In this document: positions 20,586-32,457 of the stretch, in pieces
Position numbering within the stretch: position 1 is the stretch's first letter
Layout: every line of letters starts with the position of its first letter
DNA from: Chlamydomonas reinhardtii
Lineage: Eukaryota > Chlorophyta > Chlorophyceae > Chlamydomonadales > Chlamydomonadaceae
Assembly: GCF_000002595.2 (NCBI RefSeq)
Contig: NC_057016.1
Coordinates: 1,876,515 to 1,940,514, forward strand
Direction of reading: 5' to 3'
DNA: 64,000 bases
The notes under the pieces: model-generated
Told to the model about the DNA's origin: nothing
Databases searched by the model: none
What the model saw: the letters and a program-made list of their open reading frames with translations, nothing else
Position numbers and translations under genes: made by a program

Positions 20586-23500
20586 CTACAGGTCTCCGTA
20601 GTCCAGCACCGCGCGGTTGTTGGCGGGGTGGTCCAGGTCAAAGTACTCGCGCATTCCGCGGGGGTCCAGCTTGGGCGGCCCGCCCATGCCGCGGCCGGGA
20701 CCCATGCCGCGCCCGCGGCCGCGCATGGGGCCGCGGCCGCGCAGGGGCATGGGGCCGGGCGGCATCAGGGGCATGGGGCCGGGCAGGATGGGCATGAAGG
20801 GGCCCATGGGGCCTGCGCACAAAGGGGGACCAGAACGTTGAACAGGTCAGCACAGCTCGGGGTACTTCACTAACCCTGGCTAACGGTTGCGACTCGCACA
20901 TCCCCAACCACAACAGGCTGCAAGCGCGTCCGCAACCCCTCCCGACCCTGCTGAGCCCTCCACCGACACCTGCCCGGACCATGAAGCCATTACCGCAGCG
21001 CTCTCACCTGGCGGCATAAACATGGGGGCCATGGGCATGGGCATCATGAGGGGCCCCTCCATGCCCATCATGGGGCCGCGGCCCATCATGCCGCGACCCA
21101 TGCGCCCGCGGCCGCGCATCCCCATGCCGCCCCGCCCGCGGCCGCGGCCGGCGTAGCCGCTCTCGCTCTCCACCACCGCGCCCTCGCCCTCCGGCGCCCC
21201 CTCGCCCGCGTGCTGCTCCTCCTCCACACGGCGGCGCTCCTCGTCCTCCTTCCACTGGCGGAAGTTGTCGAAGTAGAGCTGGTCCAGGATCTGTGAGGAT
21301 GCGATCATGGCACAGATGTGAGGTTGCCGGTTAGCGGGACGGCTGGAGATGTTACCCCGAAAAGCACGGGGCTTCAACGCTATCGTTGAATATTGCAGAC
21401 ATGCAAGTCCCTGTGCTGCATCGCGCCGTGCTCAAGTGCGTTGTTGAATTACCCGCTAACGCCCTGCAAGCTGCCCGCAATTCTGCCCATGTGCTGGCGC
21501 GCTCACCCGCTCGCGCTCGACGGCCAGCTTGTCCTGGTGCTTGGTCTTGATGTGCTTGATCACATACTTCTTGCCCACAAACAGCTTGTTGCTCAGCTTA
21601 GAGCCCCACCTGAGGAATGATGATAATGCGCCATGTAAAAGGGCGAACGCATGGAAAAGACCCTAGCACGTAGCACACCGCACGTGTGTATTAGCACCGG
21701 CGCCCACACACCGCCCCCCGCAAAGAGCACACCGCGCGCGCTTCGCAGGTATGTACCATTGCGGTCGACACGCGTGCGATCAGAGGCTCCGAGAGCGAGA
21801 AATGACAGCAGTATCGCAGGCTCGGGTGCATTGATGTAATTTGCGTTCTGATTCAAAGCAAGCTATGACCTAGAACGTAGCGCTGCCCTGGTGGGGCTCT
21901 TAGTACAGTGGTCGAGTGGTGTAGAAAGAGCTCGTGTACGTGTAGTGGTCAGGTATGTCGTGTGTGCAAAAGTGTGTGCACGTGTACGACGTGTACGAAC
22001 GTGTCTGCCTACAACCTAAGCACCCGAAAGCCTAGCTGCACGCTGTCTCGTCTGGCCAGCTCTCCTGTCGCTCCTCGCCGTGCTGCTGCTGCCCAGCGCT
22101 CCGATGGCTGCTGCATACTCCCGGACCCCAGCACGTGGGGCCAGTCGGCTGCGCACTGGCAAGCAACATAGTCATGCATTGCCAGTGGCAGCCATCACCA
22201 ACAAGCCACCAGATAGGACGAAGCCGCCTCCGTTGCTGCTGCTTGGCGCCCGCTCCAAATCTGCTCCCATGTCTAGACAACAGCCGCTCCCGCCAATTAT
22301 TAGGCTCAAGATCCTGATCTCGCGCGTGTGCGCACTTGCATTCAAGTAAAGCAACTAGAGCTCGCAGTAGTGCGCGCTTTGGCTAACGTGGTAGAAGATG
22401 CGGCAGTAGGAGTAAGAGGTCTGTCGGTGTCCAGTAGGGCCTACAGAGTTGCCTGGCGTCTGTGTGAGCTCGGTTTGATTGCAGTGAGGGCGCCTAGCGC
22501 GCCTAGTACTGAAGAAAGCGATAGCCGAGGTGCGGCAGCCTGGTGACAGAGGCCAGTCAGTAGCGCGAGGGCGCCCCGAACACAACGCGGCAAAGGCGCA
22601 AGCCAACGGCTGCAAGCACATGCATGGCCACGGCAGCAAGGATCGCCTCGCACTTCCGCGCCGCGCTGGAGCCATGATCACGCACCAGCTCCTACATACT
22701 AGCCCCCAACCCGCAACTACATCCACCACCAGCGTGTTTACGCACTTGTTATCGGCGACCATGGTGACCTGCGACTCGATCCATTTGTCCAGCTCGTCCT
22801 CAATCTGCACGGGCGCACATTAGTGTTAACGTGAGCAACTGGCTTAACAATCGATGCTGGCGTCCCCAACACCCGCGTCAGGACATGCAGAGTGCAGCCG
22901 TGAGCGCCGTGCCGTGCAATCCAAGCATAATCCGTTTTGGGCGGTAACCCTTTACATGCCCGGCCGCTTACCCGCGCCTTCATGCACTTGGCCTCGATGG
23001 GGTCACCCAGCGAGATGCGGCGGTTCCACGTCTCGTCCACCTGCCGGCCCAGCTTCTCGCGGTCGGCCTTGGCCGTCGCCTCGTCCTCGCCCTCACCCTC
23101 CTCAGGCTTGGGGCCGCGGATGAGGCGGCAGCAGTTCAGGCGGTACGGCCAGTCCTGCTCGTTCAGCTCAATGCCGGCGTAGTAGTCCACGCCGTGCACC
23201 TTCCACAGCCAGTGCAGCTGCAGGTCCAGCTTGCCCACGCTCTCCTGGTAGTTCGAGTCATCCACCACGATGGGCGGCTCCGCCTCCGGCGCTGCCGCCT
23301 CCGGTGCAGCCGCTGCGGCAGCGCCCTCGCCAGCCTCCGCCGCGCCGCCTTCGCCATCTGCACCGCCCTCAGGCTTGGCGCCGGCCTCAGGCTTGTCGCC
23401 GTCCTCGCCGCCGTCCTTGCCAGCGTCGCCCAGGGAGGGCGCCGTCGCCAGCTTGGGCAGCAGCGGGTTCTCCGCAATGCTTTTCTCGGCATCCAGCTTG

Positions 23501-24920
23501 CGGATGAGCCGGCGGCTGAGCTCCAGGTCGTGCGCCACTCGCTCCGCGCTCCAGCAGGTGTTGGGCGCGAACTTGGGCCCCGCGTCTTCTGCCGGTGGCG
23601 GCGCCGCCTTCTCGCCCTCCTTGGGCGCCGCCGCTGGCTTGTCCGCTGGCTTCTCAATCTTGGGGGCAAGGTCGTACATGCCCTGGGCGAAGGCCTCGTG
23701 TGCGGGGTCCAGGGTGCCCGAGGCCAGATCCGCGGCCACGTGCTTGGCGCTGTCCTGCGCCTCCTCCGCGCGGCTGGCCACCACCTTGGCGAAGTTGCGC
23801 GGGTCGAACTGGTACTTGAACCTGTGCATGCGTTGGTGGTTCGGGTGGTGGTGGTCATGGCGAGCTGGTGGTGGGACAAGGAGACAGCGTTCACGCCGGC
23901 CGTAGTCGCTTAGTTCTCCCCTTCCTCCTGAGCCGCACCGCCTCAGCAGCTGTTCTGCGTCATCCCAGCCCGTATAAGCAAAGGCAGCGAACGCCGCACT
24001 GCTCTCACATGTCGCTGTCCTTGTTCTGCTCGAACTCGGCCTTGATGGCGCTGCCGTAATACTCCACCAGGTACTCCTGGAACATGCGGTGCGCCACGTC
24101 GGGCGCGGCGTCGTCCGGCACCTTGTGCAGCATAAACTCCTTAAAGGTCATGGGACGCTTCTCCTCTTCGGGCCTGGGAGGTGGGGATGCGTAGAGGGAG
24201 GCGAGAGGGCAGAGAGTGTGAATGGAAGTTGGACGCGGTTGACAGGAGTTGCAGGCAGACCCCTGTACAGGCGCCTGATATCCCCGCTGGTACGCCAGCC
24301 TGTACTAATTCACAACGTAGAACCACGTCTTCAGACCACTTCCAGCTGCCGTGCTGCTTAGTTAGAAGCATTAAGCTTCCCGTCACCCCGCCCGACCGTC
24401 TTGACCTGTGCCTCGCGCGTCGAAACCCGGCCACCCTCCTCAGCCCCGCCCCGCCGCCCGCACCTGTCACGCCCCACCGACGCGCGCCGCTCAAACATCT
24501 CTCGGTCATCGTGCCTCGGCGAGGGAGGCCGGCGGTCATAGTCCGGGCTGCCTCGCCCGTTGCTGCACGGTAGCACAAGCAGCATTCTTTATGTTTGGGG
24601 ATCAGGGCACCAGGGGGCTCGCACGACATCTGTGCCACGTTTAATGTGCTATTGTACCATGTGTGACTATTTTGCTGCACTCACTAGGGTGCGTCGTAGT
24701 CGCGGCCGTCGTAGGGTCCGTCGCGGCGCATGCGCTTTCCGGACGGCGGTGGGCTGCGACCACGGTTGTATCGATCACGCTCGTGCATGTGAGGCGGCGG
24801 GCTACGAGGCCGGCGCCGGTCCTCTCCGCGATAGCCTCTGTCTCCTCCCCAGTCTCCGCCTGGTCCACCGCCACCGCGCGGGGGCGGGGGAGGCGGGCCC
24901 CTATGATCTCTACCGTACAT
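20586..24920 (-). CDS. SE: SERRATE/ARS2 zinc-finger-like RNA-processing factor
   Basis: Exons 24920-24685, 24562-24464, 24173-24009, 23821-22972, 22804-22746, 21609-21507, 21290-21008 and 20812-20586 close to 673 residues. The order is that of SERRATE/ARS2: an Arg/Gly/Pro/Asp-rich N-terminus; the conserved RPMTFKEFML...DDAAPDVAHRMFQEYL block (about 115-150); FKYQFDPRNFAKVV; an acidic Ala/Glu/Pro-rich insertion; a core region (LDLQLHWLWKVHGVDYYAG, WNRRISLGDPIEAKCMKA); the finger region WGSKLSNKLFVGKK...KHIKTKH (about 470-495); Arg/Gly/Met-rich tail; and the terminal YFDLDHP...LDYGDL motif. ARS2 links the nuclear cap-binding complex to miRNA processing and 3'-end fate. The finger keeps its histidines but both expected cysteines are absent. 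It is head-to-head with HIRA. The 1,136-bp intron 21610-22745 holds nothing recognisable. Confidence 0.93.
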
Positions 24921-25282
24921 GATACAAAGTCAGAGTCGTGGAAGGGCTGCGGTCAAAGGAGAGCCCGAAATAACGCGAAATCTCGCTGAAGGCACTGGCA
25001 GAACGCGTCAGCTTATGTCACTGTTATGTTGCGGTGGTGCGTAAAGTGCTTTGGCTACTCACAAGGGGCCAGATGACTTGAGCCGGGCTTTTGGAAGGAA
25101 AACTCGGGCTGGAAAGTCCCATGCAGCATGGAAGTATAGCCAAGACAGTGAATTTGTCTGAGATGATATAGCACTTATGAACAAATCATTTATCATGCAA
25201 CAGCGGCAGCCTGAGCCTGCTGAAGAAATGCCAACTTTTTGACCGCCTTCCTGGCTTTAGCTTTCCTAGCGAGGCCGTAAAA
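24921..25282. promoter_or_regulatory. Divergent promoter, SERRATE / HIRA
   Basis: 362 bp separate the start codons of SERRATE (minus) and HIRA (plus). Both promoters and 5' UTRs must fit here. No TATA box was recognised. Confidence 0.55.
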
Positions 25283-28200
25283 ATGCCGTTTTTCGATAAG
25301 CCGGAATGGATCCAACATGCCGGTGAGGACAGGGCCTGGCAAAAAGTCTCAGGCAGATGGCGCGAAAAGCTAGACAGGGAGCTGGCTCGCAGCCAAGAGC
25401 CTCTCTGTCTAAGGAATCGACGGATAACTAAATAGTAGACGTCGGTGGCGTCGACGCCGAAGCCGAACCTGAAACCTGAAGGCTTGGGGCCTGGCGTGGC
25501 CTGCAAGGATGAGCGCACACAGCAAGCACGCTGCACTTCCCTTCTGCCCCTTACATCCCAGGCGTTTAGGCATTAGCTGGTACTTCAGGCTGCACTTCCC
25601 TTCTGCCCCCTTACATCCCAGGCGTTTAGGCATTAGCTGGCTAGTACTTCAGGGCCACTCGTGCAACAGCACATTTACGCTTTAGTGCGGTGCGGCGGCA
25701 CCTCCACAGCGCGCCACTCCCGACATCCGCCCCTCGACACTCATCTTTTTGCCTTTCCTGGTTCCCGCCGCCAGGTGGCGTATCCATTATGGGGGTGGAT
25801 CTGGATCCCAGTGGCGTGCGCATGGCCACCTGCGGGTCAGACAACCGAATTCGAATCTGGGCCATGCGACCAGTGCTGTCGGAGGTGGCTGAGCAGGACC
25901 CTGCCGTGCCCAAGCAGCTGGCCGTGCTGTGTGATGCGCTCACGCCCATCAACGCGGTGCGCATGTGCGGCGGAGCGTAAGGTCCAGCTGGGTCAACAGA
26001 AGGCGCTGACAGTCCTGTGGCACAACTCCTGTCCTCACGCCGGTCGTGCCAGCAGAAGCCATCTACCCGCCGTGCTGCTCTTGGTCTGCTGCGAACGCGC
26101 CCCGCCACCCTCTGCACAGATCCGCTTCGCGCCCAGCAGCCAGCTGCTGGCGGCCGGCACGGACGACTCGGAGGGGCTAGTGTACGAGCTGCGGGAGGGG
26201 CGCGGCAGTGCGGTGTTTGGCAGCGGCGAGTCCGCCAACATTGAGAACTGGCGCCTGCGCATCAAGTTGAGGGGGCACGCGGTGAGACAGAGCGCAGCTG
26301 CTGCTGAGGGTCTTGGCTGTGCTGAGGTGTTGGGGATATGCGCTGTGCATTTACCAATGCACGGGAGCTTATTGCGACCTTGGCACACGGGGTACCGCCA
26401 GGCGCAGCCGTTGTCGCCAACTCACCACGTGTGCACCATATGCACCAACGCCCGCGAGCTCAAGCCGAACACTCCTGGGCACCACGCAGAGTAACGTGCT
26501 GGACGTGGCGTGGGCACCTGACAGCCGGCGGCTGGCCACTTGCTCTGTGGACAACAAGGTCAAGGTAGGTGCCGGCGGCGCCGGTGGGCGTGAAAGTTGG
26601 AATGGAACTACAGGGTGGCTGTCCACAGTGACCCGGGCGTGGAGCCGTGGGCGTTGCAGCCTAGTGCACAAAGAGCTGTGCATGCGCACGGGGCCACTGT
26701 GCAGGGACTGGCGGGTCTCCGCTCCATGGCCAAAGACTTACCCCGATTCGGGCGCAGGTGTGGGACACCACCAACGGCCACTGCCTGCGCACGCTGGAGG
26801 GCCACGTGGGTCACGTCAAGGGCGTGGCCTGGGACCCCTTCGACTTCTTCTTGGCCAGTCAGGTGTGGAGGGGGTTAACTTTGAACCAATCCCGTAAGGA
26901 AACAGTCGCGCTGCAAGGAGAAACTGCACCTGTGTGGAGGGGGCCCGAGGCGTGAGCTGCAGGATGCTGGTGATAGCGGCAGGGCGAGGCACCTTGCCTC
27001 GATACAAACTTGCTGGCGTAGGGCCCGTGGTGGAGCGAGAGCACCGCCAGGCTTCGAGGAAAAGAGGTAGCAGAGTCTGCATCCCACGCGCGCTCACGTC
27101 TCTCCTTCTCCGGGCTTCCGGCTGCTTGCTGCCTTGACGCACAACGCAGGGCGATCGTGAGGCCATCGTGTGGCGGCTGGAGGACGGCTCACAGGTGGCG
27201 ATCATCCGCGAGCCCTTCGAGAAGGCGCCCATCGTCAGCTTCGGGCTGCGGCCGGGCTGGAGCCCCGACGGCCAGACGCTCGCTTTGCCCAACGGCTACG
27301 ACAAGGGCATGCACACCGTGCCGCTCATCAAACGAAACAGGTGGGGAAGCAAGTGTCGGGTTGAGGTGCAGGAGGATACGAAGGAGCGAGGGAGGGATGA
27401 AGGTAGTTGGAGAGGAGGAGGCTGCAGGCGCGGGGTGCAGTTGTGGTCTGCAGGTGTAAGCACCAGCTTCTTGGCTGACGAGTCACGGCCTGCCAAGCCT
27501 CATGCTGACTGAGAGATGGAACTTGTCTTCGCCCATTCCCCTGCCGCTTTCCGCGTAGCTGGGTGCCGGGCGAGTTCTGCCTGGTGGGGCACAAGGGCCC
27601 CGTCACCGCCATCCGCTACAACCCGCACCTGTACACCCCGGCGCACAAGCCCGGCGCCGCGCCCACCTCGCCGGACGACGAGGCCGCCGGCTCCATCATC
27701 ACCGCCGGCTCCACCGACAAGACATTCAGCATCTGGGCCCCCTGCGCCGGCGACGAGCCGCTGGCGGTGGCTCGCGGCTTTTTCGGCGGCATGGTCAACG
27801 ACGTGGCCTGGAGCGCCGACGGCCGCGTTATGGTTGTAGCAGCCTACGACGGCAGCGTTGCTACAGCCCTGTTTGCGGATGGGGAGCTCGGGAAGCGGGT
27901 GCCGCAGGCGGAGGTGGAGGCGCTGTTGGCGCAGCTGTACGGGGACCCGGCGCTGCGCGCCGGCGCCGCCGGCCGAGAAGGTGGTGGTGGCATGGGCTTG
28001 GGCGGCAGGGGCGGCCACAGCGGCCTGGCAGCGGCGCCCGAGCTCATGGCGCTGGAGGCCCGGGCGAGGGCGGAGGTGGAGCGGGAGGAGCGACTCAACA
28101 GCAGGTTGCGAGCGGACGGCGCGGCGGCGGCGGCAGCGGGGGCGGGCGCAGTCGTGGGCGCAGGGACAAGCGGCGCAGCAGGGCCGGCAGCAGCAGGCGC

Positions 28201-31159
28201 GGCGGGGCTGCGGCCGCCGCTGGGCGCGGCGACGGGGTTGGCGCGGGCAGCGATGCCGCCAACGGCACCGGCAGCGGCTCGGGTGCCGCTTGCGGTGACG
28301 CAAAATGGCGTCGGGTCTGCAGGGCGGGGCGCGGGTGTGGGCAGCAACAGTCCTGCCAAGGCTGGGGCCGGTGGCGCGCGCGGTGGGCCTGCAGGCACCA
28401 GCGGCCGGGATGCGGACCAACCGCCCGCCAAGCGCATCGCTGTGCAGCCGGTCGGCAGTGCCGCGACAGCCATGGGAGCGCGGGCCGGCGCTGCCACTGC
28501 CGCGACGACAGCAACGGCACCGCCAGGCGTGGCGGCGGGGGCGGGGGCGGGGGCGGGCGGCCATGGCGCCGGCGGTGGCTCAGCGGCGGCATCGCCGGTG
28601 CTGGTGCCGGTGGAGGCATTGCACGCGCACTTCAGCTTCCTCATACACGCCCAGCCCGGGAGCACGGGCGAGGGGCAGGTGCGTGTGTGTGCCATAAGGG
28701 GGCCAGTCAAGGGACACCGTGTTGCGCCCGCCCAGTGTTTTGAAAAGCACATGTTGCGGCAGCCGTCCGTGCTTCCTATGATGCAGCAGCTGCGCAGCTA
28801 CCGCAACACGTCAAGTAGCCACGCTGCCATGTTGCCAAATTTGTACTCACCCGTCCATGATTTGCACGGCCGCCCGCTCGTCCACCCTGTGACTACAGGT
28901 GGAGCTGCAGGCACTCAACACGGGGCGGGACGCGCGCGGACGGCCGGCGGGAGAGCTGCTGTGCCTGGTGGGCGGTCAGCGGTGCTGGGGCGACAGCGTG
29001 CAGGGCGCGGTGGTGGCACTGGCAGGCAGCAGCCGACTGGCGGCGGCGGCCACAAGCAACGGCGACCTCATGGTAAGCTGGCAACGGATTGCACACCGTG
29101 TGCGGCTGCTTGGGAGTTGGGATGCCTGCAGCACAACGCATCGGAGCAAACTTGTCCGTGTGCGCCTGTGGTGGGCGCTGGCGCGTAACGTAACATAAGA
29201 ATGCTGTGTCCTGGTGTTAGGCTGAAACGAAATGGAACCGCGACAGCCCTCCGCCGCCCCGTGTGTCTCCCCAGATCTACTCGTCCGCGGGCCGGCGGCT
29301 GTTCCCGCCCATCCGGCTGGGCTGGCCCGCCGCCTTCCTCACCGTGGCGCCCGGCAGCTCGCTGCTGCTGGCGCTGCTCACAGACGGCAGCCTCAAGCTG
29401 TGGGACTTTGGCGCGGGCGAGTGCCTGCTGGAGAGCTCCGTGGCGCCGCTGCTGCTGCCGCCGGGCGCGGGCGTGCCGGGGCTGGCAGCCGCCGTTGCAG
29501 CGGCGCAGCCGCCCGTGCTGAAAGGTGAGGCCGGGGCGAGCCCGTGCCCCCCTGCGCCCGCCTGCAACCACCGCACCCAAACCCAACAGCAGTTGACCCT
29601 CCACTGCGGCTTTCTCGTCCTCTCTTGCACGCCACCGCCAACTCGCAGTCACTGCCGTGCGCATCACCGCCTCCGGCGCCCCGCTGGTTGTGCTGTCCAA
29701 CGCACACGCCTACGTGCACCACGGCGGCCTGCGCACCTGGGTGCGGGTGGCGGATGATGCCTTCCCCGCCTCCGCCTTCACCACCAACCTCACCTCGGCA
29801 GCTAGTGAGTGGTGGCAGGACCGCAGGGCCGCAGGCGCAGGCCGTCCAGCACAACGAAGCGCATGCAGTTACCGTATGGGAGCTGGGCTTCACAAGCAAG
29901 TATAGCGGCCTAAACTTACTTGAACAAGAGAGCTTATGGTTGCGATGCGTGCTTTATTGGTATGTGGTGCAGCGGGGGAGCTGAGCAAGCTGCAGGCAGC
30001 AGTGGCGCAGCGGCGGCACCCGGCGGACGTGATGACCACGTCAGCCTTGCACGCGGCACGCCCAGCCGCGGCGGCGCGGAGCGAGCAGGTGCGGCCGGGA
30101 CGCGCTCCTTTCGGAGATTGCACTCCTTCATAAGCTTCGCGGAGTACGCCCATCCAACAAATTACGCCGCTGCCATCGTGCATTTCAAACACCAATTGCT
30201 CGCACGTTGTCCACCTTCTTCGTTTTTGCGTTTCTAAAGCAACACGCAAATCGCCACACAGGCGGTGCTGGAGCACAACCTGGCCTCCGCCGCTGCGCTG
30301 CAGTCGCCAGCCGAGTGGCGGCTGTGGCTCATCACCTACGTGCGGCGCCTGGCCGCGGACGAGGACGAGGTACGGGCCCGGGGGCGGCGGGCGTTGCTTG
30401 GGAAGCCACTGCAGAACAGAGATTCACACAAATGCTGGTGGATGCGAGTCTACAGTGCTGTTTGGTGCTGGAAGCGCACGCTGACCGGGTAGCTGAGTGA
30501 ATATGCCTGCATTGCCGCGCCGCAGTCGAGGCTCCGGGACCTCATATCGGAATTGTTAGGGCCATTGCGCTGGACACCGGCCACCCACGCCGCGGCCGCG
30601 GCTGGTAGCAGCCGCGCCGGCGGCGCCAACGCACCGGCAGCAGCAGCCGCAGCCGCAGCTACCAGCAGCTCCTGGGAGCCGGCGCTGGGCAGCTCTGTGT
30701 CGGGCGGGCGCTGGGCTCCAGTGTTCCTGGGCTTTGACAAGCGGAGGCTGCTTCGGGAGGTGGTGCTGAAGGAGGTGGCGAGGAACCGGAGCTACCAGCA
30801 GCTGGTGGCGGAGGTGGGTTTTGGAGGTCAAGTGGGAGGGGAAGAAATGGGCAACAGCATGTGGAGGCGGCGTGGTGAGCCGATGCAGAACTCCTGGACG
30901 GCATGGGTGCCTTGTAAGGATAATTAGGGCCGGGCCACAGACGCTGTGTCCACGGTTGGTCACGGTAGCCATCTCCCGCACGCCACCATGCTTGCAGGTG
31001 CTGGAGCAGCTGAAGCAGGTGGACGCGGCTGCAGCGGCGGCGGCAGCGGTGCAGCAGCCGCATGCGCGGGGCCAGGCGGACGGGGTGAACGCACCGGCGG
31101 GCGATGGAGCGGCAGCGCCGGCTGGGGCGGCTTCGTCGCAACCCATGGTCATGGGGTAG
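25283..31159 (+). CDS. HIRA: HIRA histone H3.3 chaperone
   Basis: Fourteen exons: 25283-25322, 25775-25956, 26120-26281, 26490-26564, 26758-26862, 27150-27340, 27559-28678, 28899-29072, 29275-29524, 29649-29804, 29973-30088, 30262-30369, 30526-30813 and 30998-31159. They close to 1,042 residues, close to animal HIRA. The 40-nt first exon (MPFFDKPEWIQHAG) matches the HIRA start KPxWVxHxG. N-terminal WD40 repeats (about 15-420) include VDLDPSGVRMATCGSD, VLDVAWAPDSRRLATCSVD and HVKGVAWDPFDFFLAS. A Gly/Ala-rich linker contains PAKRIAVQPVG near 537, a candidate ASF1-binding B domain. The Hira C-terminal domain follows (LCLVGGQRCWGDSV, GDLMIYSSAGRRLFPPI, LTDGSLKLWD, LEHNLASAAALQS). HIRA deposits H3.3-H4 independently of replication. 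TGTAA at 31219-31223 fits the 3' end. Confidence 0.93.
25531..25652. repeat. Tandem duplication, two ~59-bp copies
   Basis: CTGCACTTCCCTTCTGCCCC through ATTAGCTGG...GTACTTCAGG occurs at 25531-25588 and again at 25590-25652, with a one-base and a four-base indel between copies. It lies in HIRA intron 1. Confidence 0.95.
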
Positions 31160-31218
31160 CACCATGTGTGTTTCTCGCGGCGGCAACCCGGGTATCTTGG
31201 TTGAACTGCTGTACCATC

Positions 31219-31223
31219 TGTAA
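31219..31223 (+). terminator. Poly(A) signal TGTAA for HIRA
   Basis: TGTAA lies 60 nt after the HIRA stop codon at 31157-31159. Confidence 0.6.
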
Positions 31224-32012
31224 AGTTCCTGTGAGATACATATGTTCGGAGGTGTAGGGCACGGGTGTAGGGCCTGCACCTACAATCTTGATTAAGTTGA
31301 TTCTTCGTGAGACTTATCGCAATTGATGGCGAAACGGCCCGTCCACGGAGGCCGGACTCCATGGCACGACTCTTGAATGCCACCGAGCATTGAACTATCA
31401 GGCTGTCGGCATTCAAAGTTATGGGGGATTGGGGGCAGTCCTGTGGCCCACACTCCTCACAGCGCGTAAAAACTCTGCCCACACCAGGTATCCTGCAGCA
31501 CACACACTTCCGTTTCGCAGTTGTGGGCGTTGAGATTGCAGCTGCCTCCGCACAGTTTCAACATCTGCCAACAAGGCTCCGAGTGCAATCTCAGGATAAT
31601 GCCGCTTGTGAAGATTGCAAGGGCGCCACATGTTAATCCACTAGCTAGTGCATGTTGTACAGGTATCCCAGTTACGCAGCGCTGTCACAACTCACAAACG
31701 TGCGCCTCTGCACCTTTACAGCATCCAACCTTGGCAACAGTAAACTACGGGTGCCCCCAGGGGTTGCTCCCGTGGGGTTCTCCGCCGGCGTGCCTGCCCT
31801 GGGCACGCAGCGTGTCCACCCAAGTTACAATCATCGCCGCTTCTGCATCAGGTCGATCCGCCCTGCACTTTTTGTGGACATCCCAGCGCGTTTGGCCCTC
31901 GCGTGTCGATGGGCTGCAGTCGCCGGGCAAACAGGGCCGAGCCCGCGTAAATCTTGGTCAACGAAGTGTCAACGTAAAGTTGGGACTTCCACCTCCTCAA
32001 TTAGAAAGACGT
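31224..32012. other. Convergent 3' region, possible alternative last exon
   Basis: No independent gene was found. On the minus strand a phase-compatible reading from 31985 to a stop at 31848 (SQLYVDTSLTKIYAGSALF...) could be an alternative last exon of the secreted-protein gene. Minus-strand TGTAA signals are at 31829-31825 and 31720-31716. Confidence 0.4.
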
Positions 32013-32419
32013 TCATGGCGTGCGGTTGCCCAAGCGACTCACCGTGATGGCCTCTATGGGCTGATTGCACAGCTGCACGGGTATCCGCCCATGGTACCTG
32101 CGCGCATGACGAAAGAAATGGCGGGGGAAGGTCAGCGGCGAAGCATGGCGAACAGCTTGTGTCTGCGTGTCAAGCGTGGCTGTGGGCGTGGGCGAGGCGC
32201 TTCGACTGCAAGCACCGGACCCTGGCAATCGTGACCGGCAAGCCCCAGCCTCACGGCGCCACCACCCGCCCACCAGGCCGCCACCCGCCAACACACCTGT
32301 AGAATTCGCCACACGTGACAGTGGTGTATTCTACGAGCACCTTGTCGTTTGTGGCGATAAATGAAACTCCTTCCCTGCAGGTGTGGTAGAGAGCACAAGG
32401 GGGAACACAATGACCATGA

Positions 32420-32457
<38 letters not shown>

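Noticed and set aside
21610-22745. Separate gene inside the long SERRATE intron
   Set aside because: Only short frames with poor codon bias; no consistent splice pairs on either strand.
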